A stretch of DNA of 64,000 nucleotides from Vagococcus fluvialis bH819 (GTDB taxonomy: Bacteria > Bacillota > Bacilli > Lactobacillales > Vagococcaceae): assembly GCF_900163795.1 (NCBI RefSeq), contig NZ_FWFD01000008.1, forward strand, positions 186,001 to 250,000, given 5' to 3'. Shown here in pieces: positions 25,940 to 37,368 of the stretch. The translations under genes were made by a program, and so were the position numbers. The notes beneath the pieces were generated by a model, which made no database searches, had not been told where the DNA came from, and was given only the letters and a program-made list of their open reading frames with translations. Within the stretch, counting starts at the first letter, position 1. Each line of letters opens with the position of its first letter.

Positions 25940-27088
25940 ATGTATGAAAATTTAAAAGAACAAATAATTGCAGGAAGCAAAAAAATCGGCATTGATAAAA
26001 TTGGGTTTACTTCTGCAGATCCTTTCGATCACTTAAAGCCTAGTTTAGTCGAACAAAAAGAAAATAATCATACAACCGGATTCGAACACCCTAATATAGA
26101 CGAGCGGGTTTATCCAGAATTAATATTTGATCAACCAAAATCAATTATTTCAATTGCTTTAGCTTATCCATCACGTATGACTTCTCGTCCTGAGAAAATT
26201 CGCGGAGAAAAAAGAGGCAAATTTGCAAGAGCTTCTTGGGGAACAGATTATCATGACGTGCTAAAAGATCGAATGGCTAAATTAATTAATTACATTCAGG
26301 ACATCAGCATTGATCATCCCGAAATTACTTTTAAGCCAATGGTTGATACTGGAGAATTAATTGATGTTGCGGTTGCACAACGAGCAGGGCTTGGCTTTAT
26401 TGGTAAGAATGGCTTACTTATAACTGAAGAATTTGGTTCGTACGTTTATTTAGGTGAAATCATCACAAATATCCCTTTCGAACCTGATAATCCTAAAGAG
26501 AATCAATGTGGTAGTTGTACTAAATGTATCGACTATTGTCCCACTTCTGCTTTACTTGGTGACGGACGAATGAATGCCACTCGTTGCCTTTCCTATCAAA
26601 CACAAACCAAAGGCATGATGCCTGAAGAGTTTCGCCCCAAAATAAGAACTATTATTTACGGATGTGATATTTGCCAAGAAGTATGTCCTTTTAACAAAGG
26701 AAAAGACAGTCATTATCATAAAGAAATGGAGCCAGATCCAGAAATCGTTCAACCTTTACTTAAACCTTTATTAACTATTTCAAATAAAGAATTTAAGACT
26801 AAATTTGGTATTCTTGCTGGCTCTTGGCGAGGAAAAAAGCCCATTCAACGAAATGCTATTATCGCTTTAGCAAATTCAAGAGATAAAACGGCTGTTCCTA
26901 ATTTATTGAGGTGTATTGAAGAAGATCCCAGACCAGTTATTCGTGGAACAGCTGCTTGGGCACTAGGTATTTTAGGAACTGGTAATGAAGAGATTAAACA
27001 TTTTCTGATTGAATTTTTGGATAAAGAAGATGACGAAGAATCAAAAAAAGAGTTTATTAACGCAATAAAATTATTAGATAATCAATAA
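25940..27088 (+). CDS. queG: epoxyqueuosine reductase QueG
   Basis: A 382-residue cobalamin and iron-sulfur enzyme making queuosine from epoxyqueuosine in tRNA. The domain has [27 protein letters not shown], and two 4Fe-4S motifs: [16 protein letters not shown] (about residue 193) and [11 protein letters not shown] (about 243). A C-terminal HEAT-like repeat ([40 protein letters not shown]) binds tRNA. It complements queT at 5689. The start ATG follows GGGAAAGG. Confidence 0.95.
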   Translation: MYENLKEQIIAGSKKIGIDKIGFTSADPFDHLKPSLVEQKENNHTTGFEHPNIDERVYPELIFDQPKSIISIALAYPSRMTSRPEKIRGEKRGKFARASWGTDYHDVLKDRMAKLINYIQDISIDHPEITFKPMVDTGELIDVAVAQRAGLGFIGKNGLLITEEFGSYVYLGEIITNIPFEPDNPKENQCGSCTKCIDYCPTSALLGDGRMNATRCLSYQTQTKGMMPEEFRPKIRTIIYGCDICQEVCPFNKGKDSHYHKEMEPDPEIVQPLLKPLLTISNKEFKTKFGILAGSWRGKKPIQRNAIIALANSRDKTAVPNLLRCIEEDPRPVIRGTAAWALGILGTGNEEIKHFLIEFLDKEDDEESKKEFINAIKLLDNQ

Positions 27089-27149
27089 AATTATTTAATG
27101 TTACTTATTACAAGCGTATAATGATAATAATATGTTAGGAGTTTGATAA

Positions 27150-27365
27150 ATGGAAGATTTAGGTATTATTATTGCAACTATCGGTTTTTGTTTACTTAGT
27201 TTTAGATTTACTGACTACTTTTCTTACTTGTCCAAATGGCAAAAAATTGGACTATTTTTACTTTTTATCGGCTTAATTGTCTTAGTTTTTTTCAACAACG
27301 CTATCGACTTTTTCAAAAGTTTTTTTGATGGTATTCATGACGGGTTTTTTTATAATAGTAATTAG
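27150..27365 (+). CDS. small membrane protein, unknown
   Basis: A 71-residue protein with two predicted membrane helices (LGIIIATIGFCLLSFRF and WQKIGLFLLFIGLIVLVFF), starting ATG after TTAGGAG. The loop between holds SYLSKWQK. I do not recognise a family. It lies 60 bases after queG and may share its transcript. Confidence 0.65.
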   Translation: MEDLGIIIATIGFCLLSFRFTDYFSYLSKWQKIGLFLLFIGLIVLVFFNNAIDFFKSFFDGIHDGFFYNSN

Positions 27366-27498
27366 CATCTCTACGTTCTTTTTTCATGCCATTCAGATGA
27401 CAAAAAAACACTAAAAACGTTTTTAACCTAAAATAAGATTGAAATCATTCTTTTTTTATACTAAACTGTGTATATGTATAATAAAAAAGGAGAATCAA

Positions 27499-27945
27499 AT
27501 GTTTATGTATGAAAATTTTAATTATTTAGATGATCGAGTGGACAAGCAACTTCAACATTATAAGAAAAAAGAGAATTGGTTAAAGTTTTTCTATACCATC
27601 ATTTTCTTTATTCAAGTCGCTGCTGCTGCTTCACTTCCCTTAATCACGTTGTTATCAGATACGTTGTTTAAAAATATTATCATCAGTTTATGTGGTGTTA
27701 TCATTCTTATTAGCCAACTGCTCTTTAGTACGATTAACTTTAAAGAACAGATTCAAGATTGTAAGGAGATTATTTTTCTAATGGAGACAGAAAAATATTT
27801 ATATTTGAATCATAGTGGTAAATACGCTCAAAAAACATCAGATGAAAAAATTGATTTATTTGTTGGTGAAATCGAAAAATCTTTTAATGGTTTTTCAAAA
27901 AAAACGCTCAAACCAAAAAGAAAAAGAGAAATTGAATTTAATTAA
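27499..27945 (+). CDS. DUF4231/SLATT-like membrane protein
   Basis: A 148-residue protein with two adjacent membrane helices (FFYTIIFFIQVAAAASLPLITLL and IIISLCGVIILISQLLFSTI), then a soluble tail with FKEQIQDCKEIIFLMETEKYLYLN. This build is that of DUF4231, a member of the SLATT superfamily of two-helix effectors. Here it stands alone, with no sensor or nucleotidyltransferase nearby, so a defence role is unproven. ATG 27499 follows AAAAGGAG by 6 bases. Confidence 0.7.
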   Translation: MFMYENFNYLDDRVDKQLQHYKKKENWLKFFYTIIFFIQVAAAASLPLITLLSDTLFKNIIISLCGVIILISQLLFSTINFKEQIQDCKEIIFLMETEKYLYLNHSGKYAQKTSDEKIDLFVGEIEKSFNGFSKKTLKPKRKREIEFN

Positions 27946-27950
27946 TATAA

Positions 27951-27996
27951 AAAAACGGTACTGATTTCTAACTACAGAAATCAATACCGTTTTTAT
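27951..27996. terminator. bidirectional terminator
   Basis: AAAAACGGTA(C)TGATTTCT and AGAAATCA(A)TACCGTTTTT form a long stem around AACTAC between two convergent genes. Confidence 0.92.
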
Positions 27997-28000
27997 CATT

Positions 28001-28942
28001 TTATTTTAGTTTTTCATTTAAGAAATCATCCGTCATGTCTGATATTTCTTTCGCTTTTGTATGATGTAAATAGTGACTACCTTCTAATATCTTTATATCT
28101 GACTGTTCACTATTCTTTACCATATCTTGATGTATTTTTAACCAATTATCATCCGGTTCCGTACTTTCTGTTGCTAAAAAATACATAATTGGCAATTCTT
28201 CTGGATATTTAATATCTAGCGTCTTTTTAAAATTTTCTGGCATTGCCTTAGCTTCATTCATAGTACCTTTAGAACCAATATTTTTAAATGATAAATATTT
28301 ATATTGTTCTTTCAATTCAGGTGTAACATTGGGGAGATTCAACATCGTTTCATCTGTATTAGCAAGTAATCTGAATACTCCAGAATGACTTAAAAAGCTT
28401 ATCATTCCTTCTTGATTATCATCGCCTTTCCCTTGCGCTGGTAAACTACTGTCAATTCCCACAAAGGCTTCTACTTCATCAGGATATTTTTTTATATAAT
28501 CTAAAGAATAGACGCCTGAAATTGAATGCGCCATTAAAGTATATTTTTTAATTCCTTTTTTTTCCAGTACTGTATGGATTTCTTCTGTTAACGTATTAAC
28601 CGAACGTTCTTTTTTGGTGTCATCACTTAATCCATAACCTAATGGCTCAATAACAACGACCTCGTATGTTTTTTCTAGCTCGTCTGTTAATTGTTTAAAA
28701 TCAATCACAGGAGAAGCTGTCATAAAACCTGGTAAAAGAACAATTGTTTTATTTCCTTTTCCGGAAATACTAACTTGCATATTTTCTCCATTTACTTCAA
28801 CGGACTCACCATAAGTTTCAATTTTATCTTTTTCATTGTGTAATTTTATTTTATTATTTATAAACAAACCTGCAAAAAATATAACAATGATTGCTAGAAT
28901 CCCTAAAAAGATGAAACCTATTATTTTCAGACCTTTTTTCAT
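28001..28942 (-). CDS. membrane-anchored alpha/beta hydrolase
   Basis: A 313-residue hydrolase with an N-terminal membrane helix (IIGFIFLGILAIIVIFFAGLFI) and an outer alpha/beta hydrolase domain. Visible are VLLPGFMTASPV (oxyanion hole), AHSISGVYSLDYI (nucleophile elbow HSxSG), and the late His in EGSHYLHH. The substrate is unknown. It lies 20 bases downstream of a TetR gene on the same strand, which likely controls it. Confidence 0.85.
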   Translation of the reverse strand: MKKGLKIIGFIFLGILAIIVIFFAGLFINNKIKLHNEKDKIETYGESVEVNGENMQVSISGKGNKTIVLLPGFMTASPVIDFKQLTDELEKTYEVVVIEPLGYGLSDDTKKERSVNTLTEEIHTVLEKKGIKKYTLMAHSISGVYSLDYIKKYPDEVEAFVGIDSSLPAQGKGDDNQEGMISFLSHSGVFRLLANTDETMLNLPNVTPELKEQYKYLSFKNIGSKGTMNEAKAMPENFKKTLDIKYPEELPIMYFLATESTEPDDNWLKIHQDMVKNSEQSDIKILEGSHYLHHTKAKEISDMTDDFLNEKLK

Positions 28943-28962
28943 ATAGTTTTTCTCCTCATTTT

Positions 28963-29598
28963 TTAGTCAAGAGTTACCTCTTCTAATATTTTATCAACAA
29001 TTTTTTCACTCAATACGTCAATGCCACTAGCCTTTAAAACAAACTGAGCTGTTTTCAATTTATCCACAAATGTCTCCAACGTATTAGGGAACAATGACTG
29101 AATAAACCACGTGCTTATCAAAAGTAATACTACCTCTGACATTTGTTTTGGTGATTCAGTTTCAATAGAACCATCAGCCATCCCTTCCTTAATACAAGAC
29201 TCGATTTCCGGACTCAAGTTATTCACTATTTGGCAATTATAAAGAGAGGAAAATGTTGGATCTGTTAATAACGCTAACGAATTTTTAGTAGATGACATGA
29301 TTTCTTTATTAAACATGCTTTCTAATAATATTTCTTGAATTTTTTCTAATCCATTCAACTCTGATTTTTCTTTAATTCTTCTCAATATTTCTTTTTTAAG
29401 AACGAAACGGTCTGCTATTCCCACTATAATGTCATGCTTAGAATCAAAATGATGATAAACAGCCCCTCTTGTTAAACCATCTAAACCAGAAACAATATCA
29501 CTAATTGACGTTTGCTCATAACCTTTTTTAATAAATAAAACTGCTGATGTATCTAAGATCATATTCTTAGTCTGTTCCGCTGTATATTTTTTCCCCAA
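28963..29598 (-). CDS. TetR/AcrR family transcriptional regulator
   Basis: A 211-residue repressor-type protein. The N-terminal HTH is ILDTSAVLFIKKGYEQTSISDIVSGLDGLTRGAVYHHFDSKHDI. The start is TTG 29598 after AGGAGGG. A palindrome just upstream (29615-29635) fits an autoregulatory operator. Target genes are probably itself and the following hydrolase. The ligand is unknown. Confidence 0.92.
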   Translation of the reverse strand: MGKKYTAEQTKNMILDTSAVLFIKKGYEQTSISDIVSGLDGLTRGAVYHHFDSKHDIIVGIADRFVLKKEILRRIKEKSELNGLEKIQEILLESMFNKEIMSSTKNSLALLTDPTFSSLYNCQIVNNLSPEIESCIKEGMADGSIETESPKQMSEVVLLLISTWFIQSLFPNTLETFVDKLKTAQFVLKASGIDVLSEKIVDKILEEVTLD

Positions 29599-29614
29599 AA
29601 TCGTCCCTCCTAAA

Positions 29615-29635
29615 AAACATTCAATCGGTATGTTT
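29615..29635. promoter_or_regulatory. candidate TetR-type operator
   Basis: AAACAT and ATGTTT flank 9 bases (ACATACCGATTGAATGT on the minus strand), about 17 bases upstream of the TetR start. TetR-family regulators usually bind such a site over their own promoter. Inferred from position and symmetry only. Confidence 0.5.
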
Positions 29636-29663
29636 TTAATTTAACTCATTTTTTTTAAAATGT

Positions 29664-29698
29664 CAAAAAAAAGTTGCGACTTATGTCAACAACTTTTA
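29664..29698 (-). terminator. terminator after the ABC-F gene
   Basis: On the minus strand AAAAGTTG and CAACTTTT pair around a 13-base loop that itself contains TTGAC..GTC, followed by TTTTT. Confidence 0.75.
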
Positions 29699-29709
29699 AT
29701 TAATCTATT

Positions 29710-31650
29710 TTATTCAAATTCTTCTAACTCTAAAGACATGTTTTCCCAATCTTCTAGTAACTTTTCTTGTTTTTCAAATGATTCATTTAATTTATCATTT
29801 AATTTTTTCAAAACTTCATGATCTTCTAAATTACTCGGTATTTCCATTTCCTTTTGAATAGTATCAACCACTTCTTCAATTTCATGTAATTCAATTTCTA
29901 ATTGTTCCACTTGCCTTTCAAGTTGACGTTTTTCTTTTTGCTTTTGTTTATCTAAGACAAAGTTCTTTTTAGTATCCGTTACAACCTCAGAAACGTCAGA
30001 AATATCCTCGTTTAGTAATACTCTTAATTGCTCTTCTTCTAATTTTTTTTCTAAATAATAATCATAGTTCCCATGGTATAGTTTACTTCCTTCTTCTGAC
30101 AATTCTAAAATACTCGTCGCAATTCGGTTAATAAAATACCTATCATGAGAAACAAAAAGCAGTGTTCCTTCATAATCAATTAACGCGTTCTCTAGTACTT
30201 CCTTACTATCAATATCCAAATGGTTAGTCGGCTCATCTAAGATTAGAAAATTATCTCGATTCATAGATAGTTTCGCTAACGCCACACGTGCCTTTTCTCC
30301 ACCACTTAGTAAAGGAATTGTTTTTTTTACATCCTCACCAGAAAAAAGAAAACTACCCAAAATAGTTCGGATATCTTTTTCTGGTGTTGTTCGATGATCT
30401 GACCATAATTCTTCTAAGATTGATTGATGAGAAGTTAAATTTGCTTGTTCTTGATCATAATAGCCTACCGTCACATGATGACCCAATTTTTTCTCGCCTT
30501 TAATCAAAGGTAGCTCGTCAATAATTGTCTTTAACAACGTTGATTTTCCTACTCCGTTTGGTCCTACTAAAGCTATAGATTCCTGTTTCCTGACTTGAAA
30601 ATCAATTGGCTCACACAAAATAGTATTGTCATAACCTATTGCAGCTTGCTCTATTTCTAAAACTTCCCTACCTGATTGTCGCTCTATTCCAAATAAGAAA
30701 TGTGCCGATTTTTCATCTCCTTGCGGTCGATCCATTCGGTCCATTTTCTCTAATTGTTTTCTACGACTTTGGGCACGTTTAGTTGTTGAAGCACGAACTA
30801 AGTTTTTGGCTACAAAATCTTCTAGCTTAGAAATTTCTACTTGTTGTTTTTCAAATTCTTTCCATTCTCGTTCTAATCGTTCTGCCTTTTGATCTAGATA
30901 ACGACTATAATTCCCTTTATAATGACTGATTTTCATACGACTAATTTCATAAACTTCTTGAACAATTTTATCTAAAAAATATCGATCATGAGAGACGATT
31001 AGTAATGCCCCACGATAATTTTGTAAATAATTTTCTAACCATCCTAATGTTTCAATATCTAAATGATTGGTTGGTTCATCCAAAATAAGTAAGTCTGGTT
31101 TTTCTAGTAGTAACTTGGCCAATGCTAGTCGTGTTTTTTGACCACCAGATAAATTACTAATCAAATGATTCAAGTAGCTCTCATCAAATCTAAAGCCATG
31201 CAATACTGACTTAATTTCAGATTCATAACCGTAACCATTTAAATCATTAAATTTATGTTGCAAGCGATCATATTCATTCAACACTTGCTCATACTGTTTC
31301 ACATTTTCTTGAACAGCCACATCTGAAATTTGATTTTCCAATTCTCTTAAACGACGTTCCATTTTTTGAATGGGTTCAAAAACTGTTAACATCTCTTCCC
31401 AGATTGTTTTAGTTGATTCCAATCCAGTATGTTGATCTAAATACCCCATCGTCAAATCTTTTGTTTTTGATATTGCACCTTGATCTGCTTCTTCTATGCC
31501 CGCTAAAATTTTTAATAATGTTGATTTTCCCGTACCATTTCGCCCTACTAAAGCAATACGACTTCTATCTTGAACTTCTAATTGTATATTTTGAAATAGC
31601 ACCTCATCACCAAAAAGACGTGCCACCTGATTTGCTTGTAATAAAATCAT
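29710..31650 (-). CDS. ABC-F family ribosome-associated ATPase (YdiF-like)
   Basis: A 646-residue soluble protein with two ABC domains and no membrane part. Walker A motifs are GRNGTGKST and GPNGVGKST; signatures are LSGGQKTRLALAKLL and LSGGEKARVALAKL, both followed by DEPTNHLDI. The linker between the domains is long and charged, and a C-terminal coiled coil (about 550-646) follows. ABC-F proteins act on the ribosome as translation or resistance factors. Position next to rex and groESL matches B. subtilis ydiF. ATG 31650 follows AAAGGTGGAG. Confidence 0.9.
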   Translation of the reverse strand: MILLQANQVARLFGDEVLFQNIQLEVQDRSRIALVGRNGTGKSTLLKILAGIEEADQGAISKTKDLTMGYLDQHTGLESTKTIWEEMLTVFEPIQKMERRLRELENQISDVAVQENVKQYEQVLNEYDRLQHKFNDLNGYGYESEIKSVLHGFRFDESYLNHLISNLSGGQKTRLALAKLLLEKPDLLILDEPTNHLDIETLGWLENYLQNYRGALLIVSHDRYFLDKIVQEVYEISRMKISHYKGNYSRYLDQKAERLEREWKEFEKQQVEISKLEDFVAKNLVRASTTKRAQSRRKQLEKMDRMDRPQGDEKSAHFLFGIERQSGREVLEIEQAAIGYDNTILCEPIDFQVRKQESIALVGPNGVGKSTLLKTIIDELPLIKGEKKLGHHVTVGYYDQEQANLTSHQSILEELWSDHRTTPEKDIRTILGSFLFSGEDVKKTIPLLSGGEKARVALAKLSMNRDNFLILDEPTNHLDIDSKEVLENALIDYEGTLLFVSHDRYFINRIATSILELSEEGSKLYHGNYDYYLEKKLEEEQLRVLLNEDISDVSEVVTDTKKNFVLDKQKQKEKRQLERQVEQLEIELHEIEEVVDTIQKEMEIPSNLEDHEVLKKLNDKLNESFEKQEKLLEDWENMSLELEEFE

Positions 31651-31837
31651 TTCGCTCTCCACCTTTAGTATTCTTTGCTTAGTTTATCATATTATTTAAA
31701 GTAAAAGATAACTCATTTGTGATTATTCTCATCTTTTCCAAGCGTTAAAATTGCTTTTAATTAATTCAGACGGTATTCTATTAACGTGAAGTTAATAACA
31801 ATGCTTAACGTTTATTATAATAAGTGAGGGAAAAAAT

Positions 31838-32473
31838 ATGAAAGAAGCTATCATTCCAAAGGCTACAGCAAAACGTTTGCCTTTGTATTATCGATATTTA
31901 AAATTTTTATTTGATTCAGGAAAGACTAAAGTATCATCAACTGAATTAAGTGAGGCTGTAAAAGTAGACAGCGCTACTATCCGTCGTGACTTTTCATACT
32001 TTGGTGAATTAGGCAAACGTGGTTACGGTTATGATGTTGAAAGTTTAATGAATTTTTTTGCAAAAACGCTTAATGAAGACAAATTGACCAATGTTGCCCT
32101 AGTGGGTGTCGGAAACTTAGGACACGCCCTTATCAATTATCGTTTCCATCAAAGTGACAGTATTCGTATTAGTGCAGCCTTTGATATTGATGAAGATATT
32201 GTTGGACGTATACTAGATGGCGTGCCAGTCTATTCTTCTAAGGAACTTATTCAACAAATTAAGGAACAACATATTGAAGTTGCTATCTTAACTGTTCCGA
32301 CACAATCAGCACAAGAAAATACTGATCGCCTTGTTGAAGCCGGTGTTAAAGGTATCATGAATTTTACACCTGTTCGAATTAATGTACCAGATAATGTTCA
32401 AGTTCAAAATGTTGATTTAACAAATGAGATGCAAACATTAATTTACTTCTTATCACACTACAAAGAAGACTAA
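31838..32473 (+). CDS. rex: redox-sensing transcriptional repressor Rex
   Basis: A 211-residue regulator that reads the NADH/NAD+ ratio. The N-terminal winged helix includes [20 protein letters not shown] and [25 protein letters not shown]. The C-terminal Rossmann domain has the NADH loop [16 protein letters not shown]. Rex represses fermentation and respiration genes when NADH is low. ATG follows GAGGG. Location beside ydiF and groESL is as in Bacillus. Confidence 0.97.
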   Translation: MKEAIIPKATAKRLPLYYRYLKFLFDSGKTKVSSTELSEAVKVDSATIRRDFSYFGELGKRGYGYDVESLMNFFAKTLNEDKLTNVALVGVGNLGHALINYRFHQSDSIRISAAFDIDEDIVGRILDGVPVYSSKELIQQIKEQHIEVAILTVPTQSAQENTDRLVEAGVKGIMNFTPVRINVPDNVQVQNVDLTNEMQTLIYFLSHYKED

Positions 32474-32475
32474 AT

Positions 32476-32526
32476 AAAAAAGAGTATTAATTTATCCTAG
32501 TTTCAGGGTAAGTTAGTACTCTTTTT
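32476..32526. terminator. terminator after rex
   Basis: AAAAAGAGTA and TACTCTTTTT form the base of a hairpin with inner pairing TTATCCT/AGGGTAA, serving rex and the convergent methyltransferase. Confidence 0.85.
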
Positions 32527-33109
32527 ACTTCTTCTTTCCAACTAAAATAGCTGAATGGCTTTTTCCATTAAGTTCTTCTTGATAAACTATTTCAAAACCT
32601 TGTACTTCAAATCGCTGCTTATACTTATCTACAGACCACAATCGAAACTTCATCATTTTCATTAACCCTCGAACAAGCATAAAACTTAGTTTATTTCGTT
32701 TAAATAAAGGAACAATCACAATAAATTGTCCCTTATCACATAGGACGCGATTAACTTCCTGTAAAACAGTATCGATATCTGAAACAACATGCAATGTATT
32801 GATTGCTAAAACGGTGTCAAAAGAACTCGTTTCAAAAGTTAGATTCGCAGCATCTTGCACCGAAAAATGAACATTTTCTATTTGATCTTTTTTCTTAGCT
32901 TGAGCGATCATTTCGTTAGAAAAATCACTTCCCTCAACAAAACTCACCTCTTTTGATAAAGATCGTGACATATTTCCCGTACCAGAGCCTATTTCAAGCA
33001 ATTGGTCATCTGGCTTAATATGCTTTTTAACAGCCTCGAAGAACAGTTCATTAACACCTACATCTTCTGTTAGTTTAGGAACTAAACGATCCCAAAAGCT
33101 CGCTTTCAT
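32525..33109 (-). CDS. class I SAM-dependent methyltransferase
   Basis: A 194-residue enzyme with SAM motif LLEIGSGTGNMSRSLSKEV, acidic strand VEGSDFSNEMIAQAKKK, then NVHFSVQDAANLTFETSSFDTVLAINTLHVV. This is the UbiE/YafE-like small-molecule type. The substrate is unknown. It lies 15 bases after the CPBP protease gene and probably shares its transcript. Confidence 0.88.
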   Translation of the reverse strand: MKASFWDRLVPKLTEDVGVNELFFEAVKKHIKPDDQLLEIGSGTGNMSRSLSKEVSFVEGSDFSNEMIAQAKKKDQIENVHFSVQDAANLTFETSSFDTVLAINTLHVVSDIDTVLQEVNRVLCDKGQFIVIVPLFKRNKLSFMLVRGLMKMMKFRLWSVDKYKQRFEVQGFEIVYQEELNGKSHSAILVGKKK

Positions 33110-33124
33110 CTTTCCACTCCTTTT

Positions 33125-33763
33125 TTAGTTCATCATTAATTGTAATAAAATAACTAAGGTATTCATTCCCGCATGAGCAATAATCGAAGTTAGCACCGAA
33201 CCTGTTTTTTTATATAGTAGAAAAAAGAAAAGACCTAAACTACCATAAAGTAAAAAATGACCATCCCCGTGCATCACAGAAAATATTGCTGAACTAATAA
33301 TAGCACTAAACCAAATATTTAATTTTTGATTTAAAAAATTAATCAAACTAAAACGAAAAATAAATTCTTCCATAATAGGACCTGCTATTGTGACTGCCAG
33401 AATAAAAAATGGAGAAGATCGAACCATATTGGCAATATTTTGAGTATTTTGGGAGCCAATTGCCTGTTTTAATACGATTATTTCAAACATCCCTATGACC
33501 GTTTGTAAAAACCAACTTATGATAATACCAAGTAAGCCAATCATAATAATTTTTGAAAGCGGGACGCCTTTTTTTGATAAGGTTCTTTCTTTTGTAGTTT
33601 TTAGATTTATAAAGCTTAATGCAACCGCCCCTAATAAATACATCACAGCTGTTAAATTAGTCTCCATTCCTTTTGGTACTAATAAAAGGGTAAATAATAG
33701 TGGGCTATTTAAAACCCCTAAAAAAATAAACACACTAAATAGCGTATTTTTGTTAATATTCAT
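33125..33763 (-). CDS. CPBP family intramembrane metalloprotease (YdiL-like)
   Basis: A 212-residue membrane protein with about six helices. The CPBP/Abi motifs are present: GPIMEEFIFRFSLINFL (EExxxR) and SAIISSAIFSVMHGDG and SIIAHAGMNTL with the conserved His. Such proteins cleave CAAX-like or other membrane substrates, and some give bacteriocin immunity. The place just upstream of groESL equals B. subtilis ydiL. It is divergent from groES. Confidence 0.88.
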   Translation of the reverse strand: MNINKNTLFSVFIFLGVLNSPLLFTLLLVPKGMETNLTAVMYLLGAVALSFINLKTTKERTLSKKGVPLSKIIMIGLLGIIISWFLQTVIGMFEIIVLKQAIGSQNTQNIANMVRSSPFFILAVTIAGPIMEEFIFRFSLINFLNQKLNIWFSAIISSAIFSVMHGDGHFLLYGSLGLFFFLLYKKTGSVLTSIIAHAGMNTLVILLQLMMN

Positions 33764-33827
33764 AACACCATCTCCAGATATTTTTCTTCATCATACCACA
33801 TAAAAAAGTATCTCCTCATCAAAATTC

Positions 33828-33856
33828 TTGCAAATATATTTTTTTATAGGTATGAT
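33828..33856 (+). promoter_or_regulatory. groESL promoter (sigma-A type)
   Basis: TTGCAA, a 17-base spacer and TATGAT. The start of transcription should fall 7-8 bases later, at the edge of the CIRCE operator, so HrcA binding would block initiation. Confidence 0.88.
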
Positions 33857-33867
33857 GTAAGAGTAGT

Positions 33868-33894
33868 TTAGCACTCATTAATATCGAGTGCTAA
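33868..33894. promoter_or_regulatory. CIRCE operator (HrcA binding site)
   Basis: TTAGCACTC, nine bases, GAGTGCTAA: a perfect match to the CIRCE inverted repeat. HrcA represses groESL here until heat or misfolded protein titrates GroEL. Confidence 0.98.
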
Positions 33895-33931
33895 AAAGTA
33901 ACATCATCTTTTATTTATGGAGGGATATCAA

Positions 33932-35888
<1,957 letters not shown>

Positions 35889-35906
35889 AACCGTTGATAT
35901 AAAAGG

Positions 35907-35942
35907 AACCACATGAGGATTTTTGTCTCATGTGGTTTTTTT
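35907..35942 (+). terminator. groEL terminator (island copy A)
   Basis: AACCACATGAG and CTCATGTGGTT pair around GATTTTTGT, followed by TTTTT. Near-identical hairpins follow the other two att copies at about 52549-52583 and 55961-55996, so each insertion hands groEL a working terminator. Confidence 0.9.
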
Positions 35943-35963
35943 GATGTGGAATGTGATGTGAAA
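35937..35963 (+). repeat. 27-bp arm-type repeat, left end
   Basis: TTTTTTGATGTGGAATGTGA plus TGTGAAA, identical to 52338-52364 near the right end. Inside, TGATGTG occurs twice 12 bases apart. Such paired repeats near the ends of an integrative element are likely arm sites for the integrase. Confidence 0.7.
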
Positions 35964-35965
35964 AT

Positions 35966-37366
35966 TTAAGATATTACATTTATAATATCTTTTTCTTGTT
36001 TCCTAATCACATTATATACATGCCTTTTAAAATTCTTCTCAATTCTTTCTTTGTACTCCTCTGGAGATTCAGAATCATCCTCTTGAAAGTATAAATCTCT
36101 ATTTGAATAATTCTCAACTTTTTTTAAAAATTCTATTTTTTCATCTAAGCTAAAATTATCTGGTCTAAAAATATAGTTTGTATCTTTATAATTAAATTTA
36201 AGCTCTTTAAATGCTATTGTAAATTTTTTTACTTCTCTAAGAACTGCATCTTTCTTAAAATCAGGCAATTTATTTAATATTCTTAACAATTTCTTTTCTA
36301 TCAAGCTATCCAAATGATACAAAACGCTTACGCCATCTAATTGACTATAGAAAAAAAGCCACCCATATCTTTTTTCACTAGAAGAAGACATGCTATCTAG
36401 TTTACTTGTGACTGCTCCTGTAATGATTAAATTAATACTATGAATAAATTTTGCAGTAGCCACATCACCTTTATTACTGTATTTATAAACCTGAATTAGC
36501 TTTATTAATCTTTTTTCTATTTTTTGAACACCTGCGTCCTTAATAGTCATTTTTACAACATTATCTTTATCCACATAAGTTTTATACCCTAAAAAATCAA
36601 AACTTTCTTTTATACTACCATGCTTCTCTTTATTTGTATTTATCTCTAATTTAAGCTCATCATCTATTTTCAGTTTCACTTCTTCTATAATTTCTTCCAA
36701 GGATATTTCGTTACAAAAAATCAATATGTCATCAACATATCTTGTATAAAACAAATCTGTCCTCTTATTATAATGAGTGTCAAAATCTTTCATATAAATA
36801 TCTGCTAAAATATTTGATATGGAAATACCTTGAGGAATTCCCTTATCTAACGAAGTCACTCCCGTTTCGTTTTTTACTGCTTTCATTATAATTTTTACTT
36901 CATATTCCTCTAATTTTGAAGATAATTTTTTCTCTAACTCATCATGATTTAAGCTATTATAAAACCCCTTAATATCTATTTTTAAAAAATGAGTATATCT
37001 ATTTATATTCTGTTTTATTTTTTTTATGTGAGTTTGAGGTATTTCTTGTTTTGATATTTCACGATAAAAATTACTATATAAAAACAAGTGTAATATCTTC
37101 AAACATATTTTATCCCTCAACGTAGGAATAGAAATACATCTAGGCACTTCGTTTCTATTTTTTATAAATAGAACCTCACGATAACTTTTAAATTCATACA
37201 CTTCTTTTAATAAATCACTTTGTAAGCTATTTACTATTCCTTGCCTATTGTTTGAAAAATGAGTATACGTCATTCCATCATTTCCTACAGCAGTATCCCA
37301 TTTAATAGTTTCGTCTATCACATAATCTAAGTATGGTTTCTCTAAATCATTTTTTAATCTAGTCAT
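35966..37366 (-). CDS. defence-type reverse transcriptase (UG/DRT-like) of a SLATT-RT-ncRNA cassette
   Basis: A 466-residue RNA-directed DNA polymerase. Motifs in order: IPTLRDKICLKIL (about 80), FLKIDIKGFYNSLNH (motif A, Asp about 131), GIPQGISISNILADIYMKDFD (motif B, about 176), FYTRYVDDILIF (catalytic YVDD at 210-213) and FDFLGY (258). The last 200 residues are alpha-helical and unlike group II intron maturase or HNH domains. It starts 2 bases after the SLATT stop (translation coupling). The retron-specific NAxxH and VTG motifs are not evident, so a UG/DRT-type antiphage enzyme is more likely than a classic retron. Confidence 0.88.
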   Translation of the reverse strand: MTRLKNDLEKPYLDYVIDETIKWDTAVGNDGMTYTHFSNNRQGIVNSLQSDLLKEVYEFKSYREVLFIKNRNEVPRCISIPTLRDKICLKILHLFLYSNFYREISKQEIPQTHIKKIKQNINRYTHFLKIDIKGFYNSLNHDELEKKLSSKLEEYEVKIIMKAVKNETGVTSLDKGIPQGISISNILADIYMKDFDTHYNKRTDLFYTRYVDDILIFCNEISLEEIIEEVKLKIDDELKLEINTNKEKHGSIKESFDFLGYKTYVDKDNVVKMTIKDAGVQKIEKRLIKLIQVYKYSNKGDVATAKFIHSINLIITGAVTSKLDSMSSSSEKRYGWLFFYSQLDGVSVLYHLDSLIEKKLLRILNKLPDFKKDAVLREVKKFTIAFKELKFNYKDTNYIFRPDNFSLDEKIEFLKKVENYSNRDLYFQEDDSESPEEYKERIEKNFKRHVYNVIRKQEKDIINVIS

Positions 37367-37368
37367 TC

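Noticed and set aside
31737-31837. Rex operator upstream of rex
   Set aside because: No TTGTGAA...TTCACAA site was found. ATTAAC(N5)GTTAAT is symmetrical but does not match the Rex consensus.
35966-37366. Reverse transcriptase considered as a group II intron protein or classic retron RT
   Set aside because: No maturase or endonuclease domain and no intron ends were seen; the NAxxH and VTG motifs of retron RTs are not evident. The UG/DRT type fits better.
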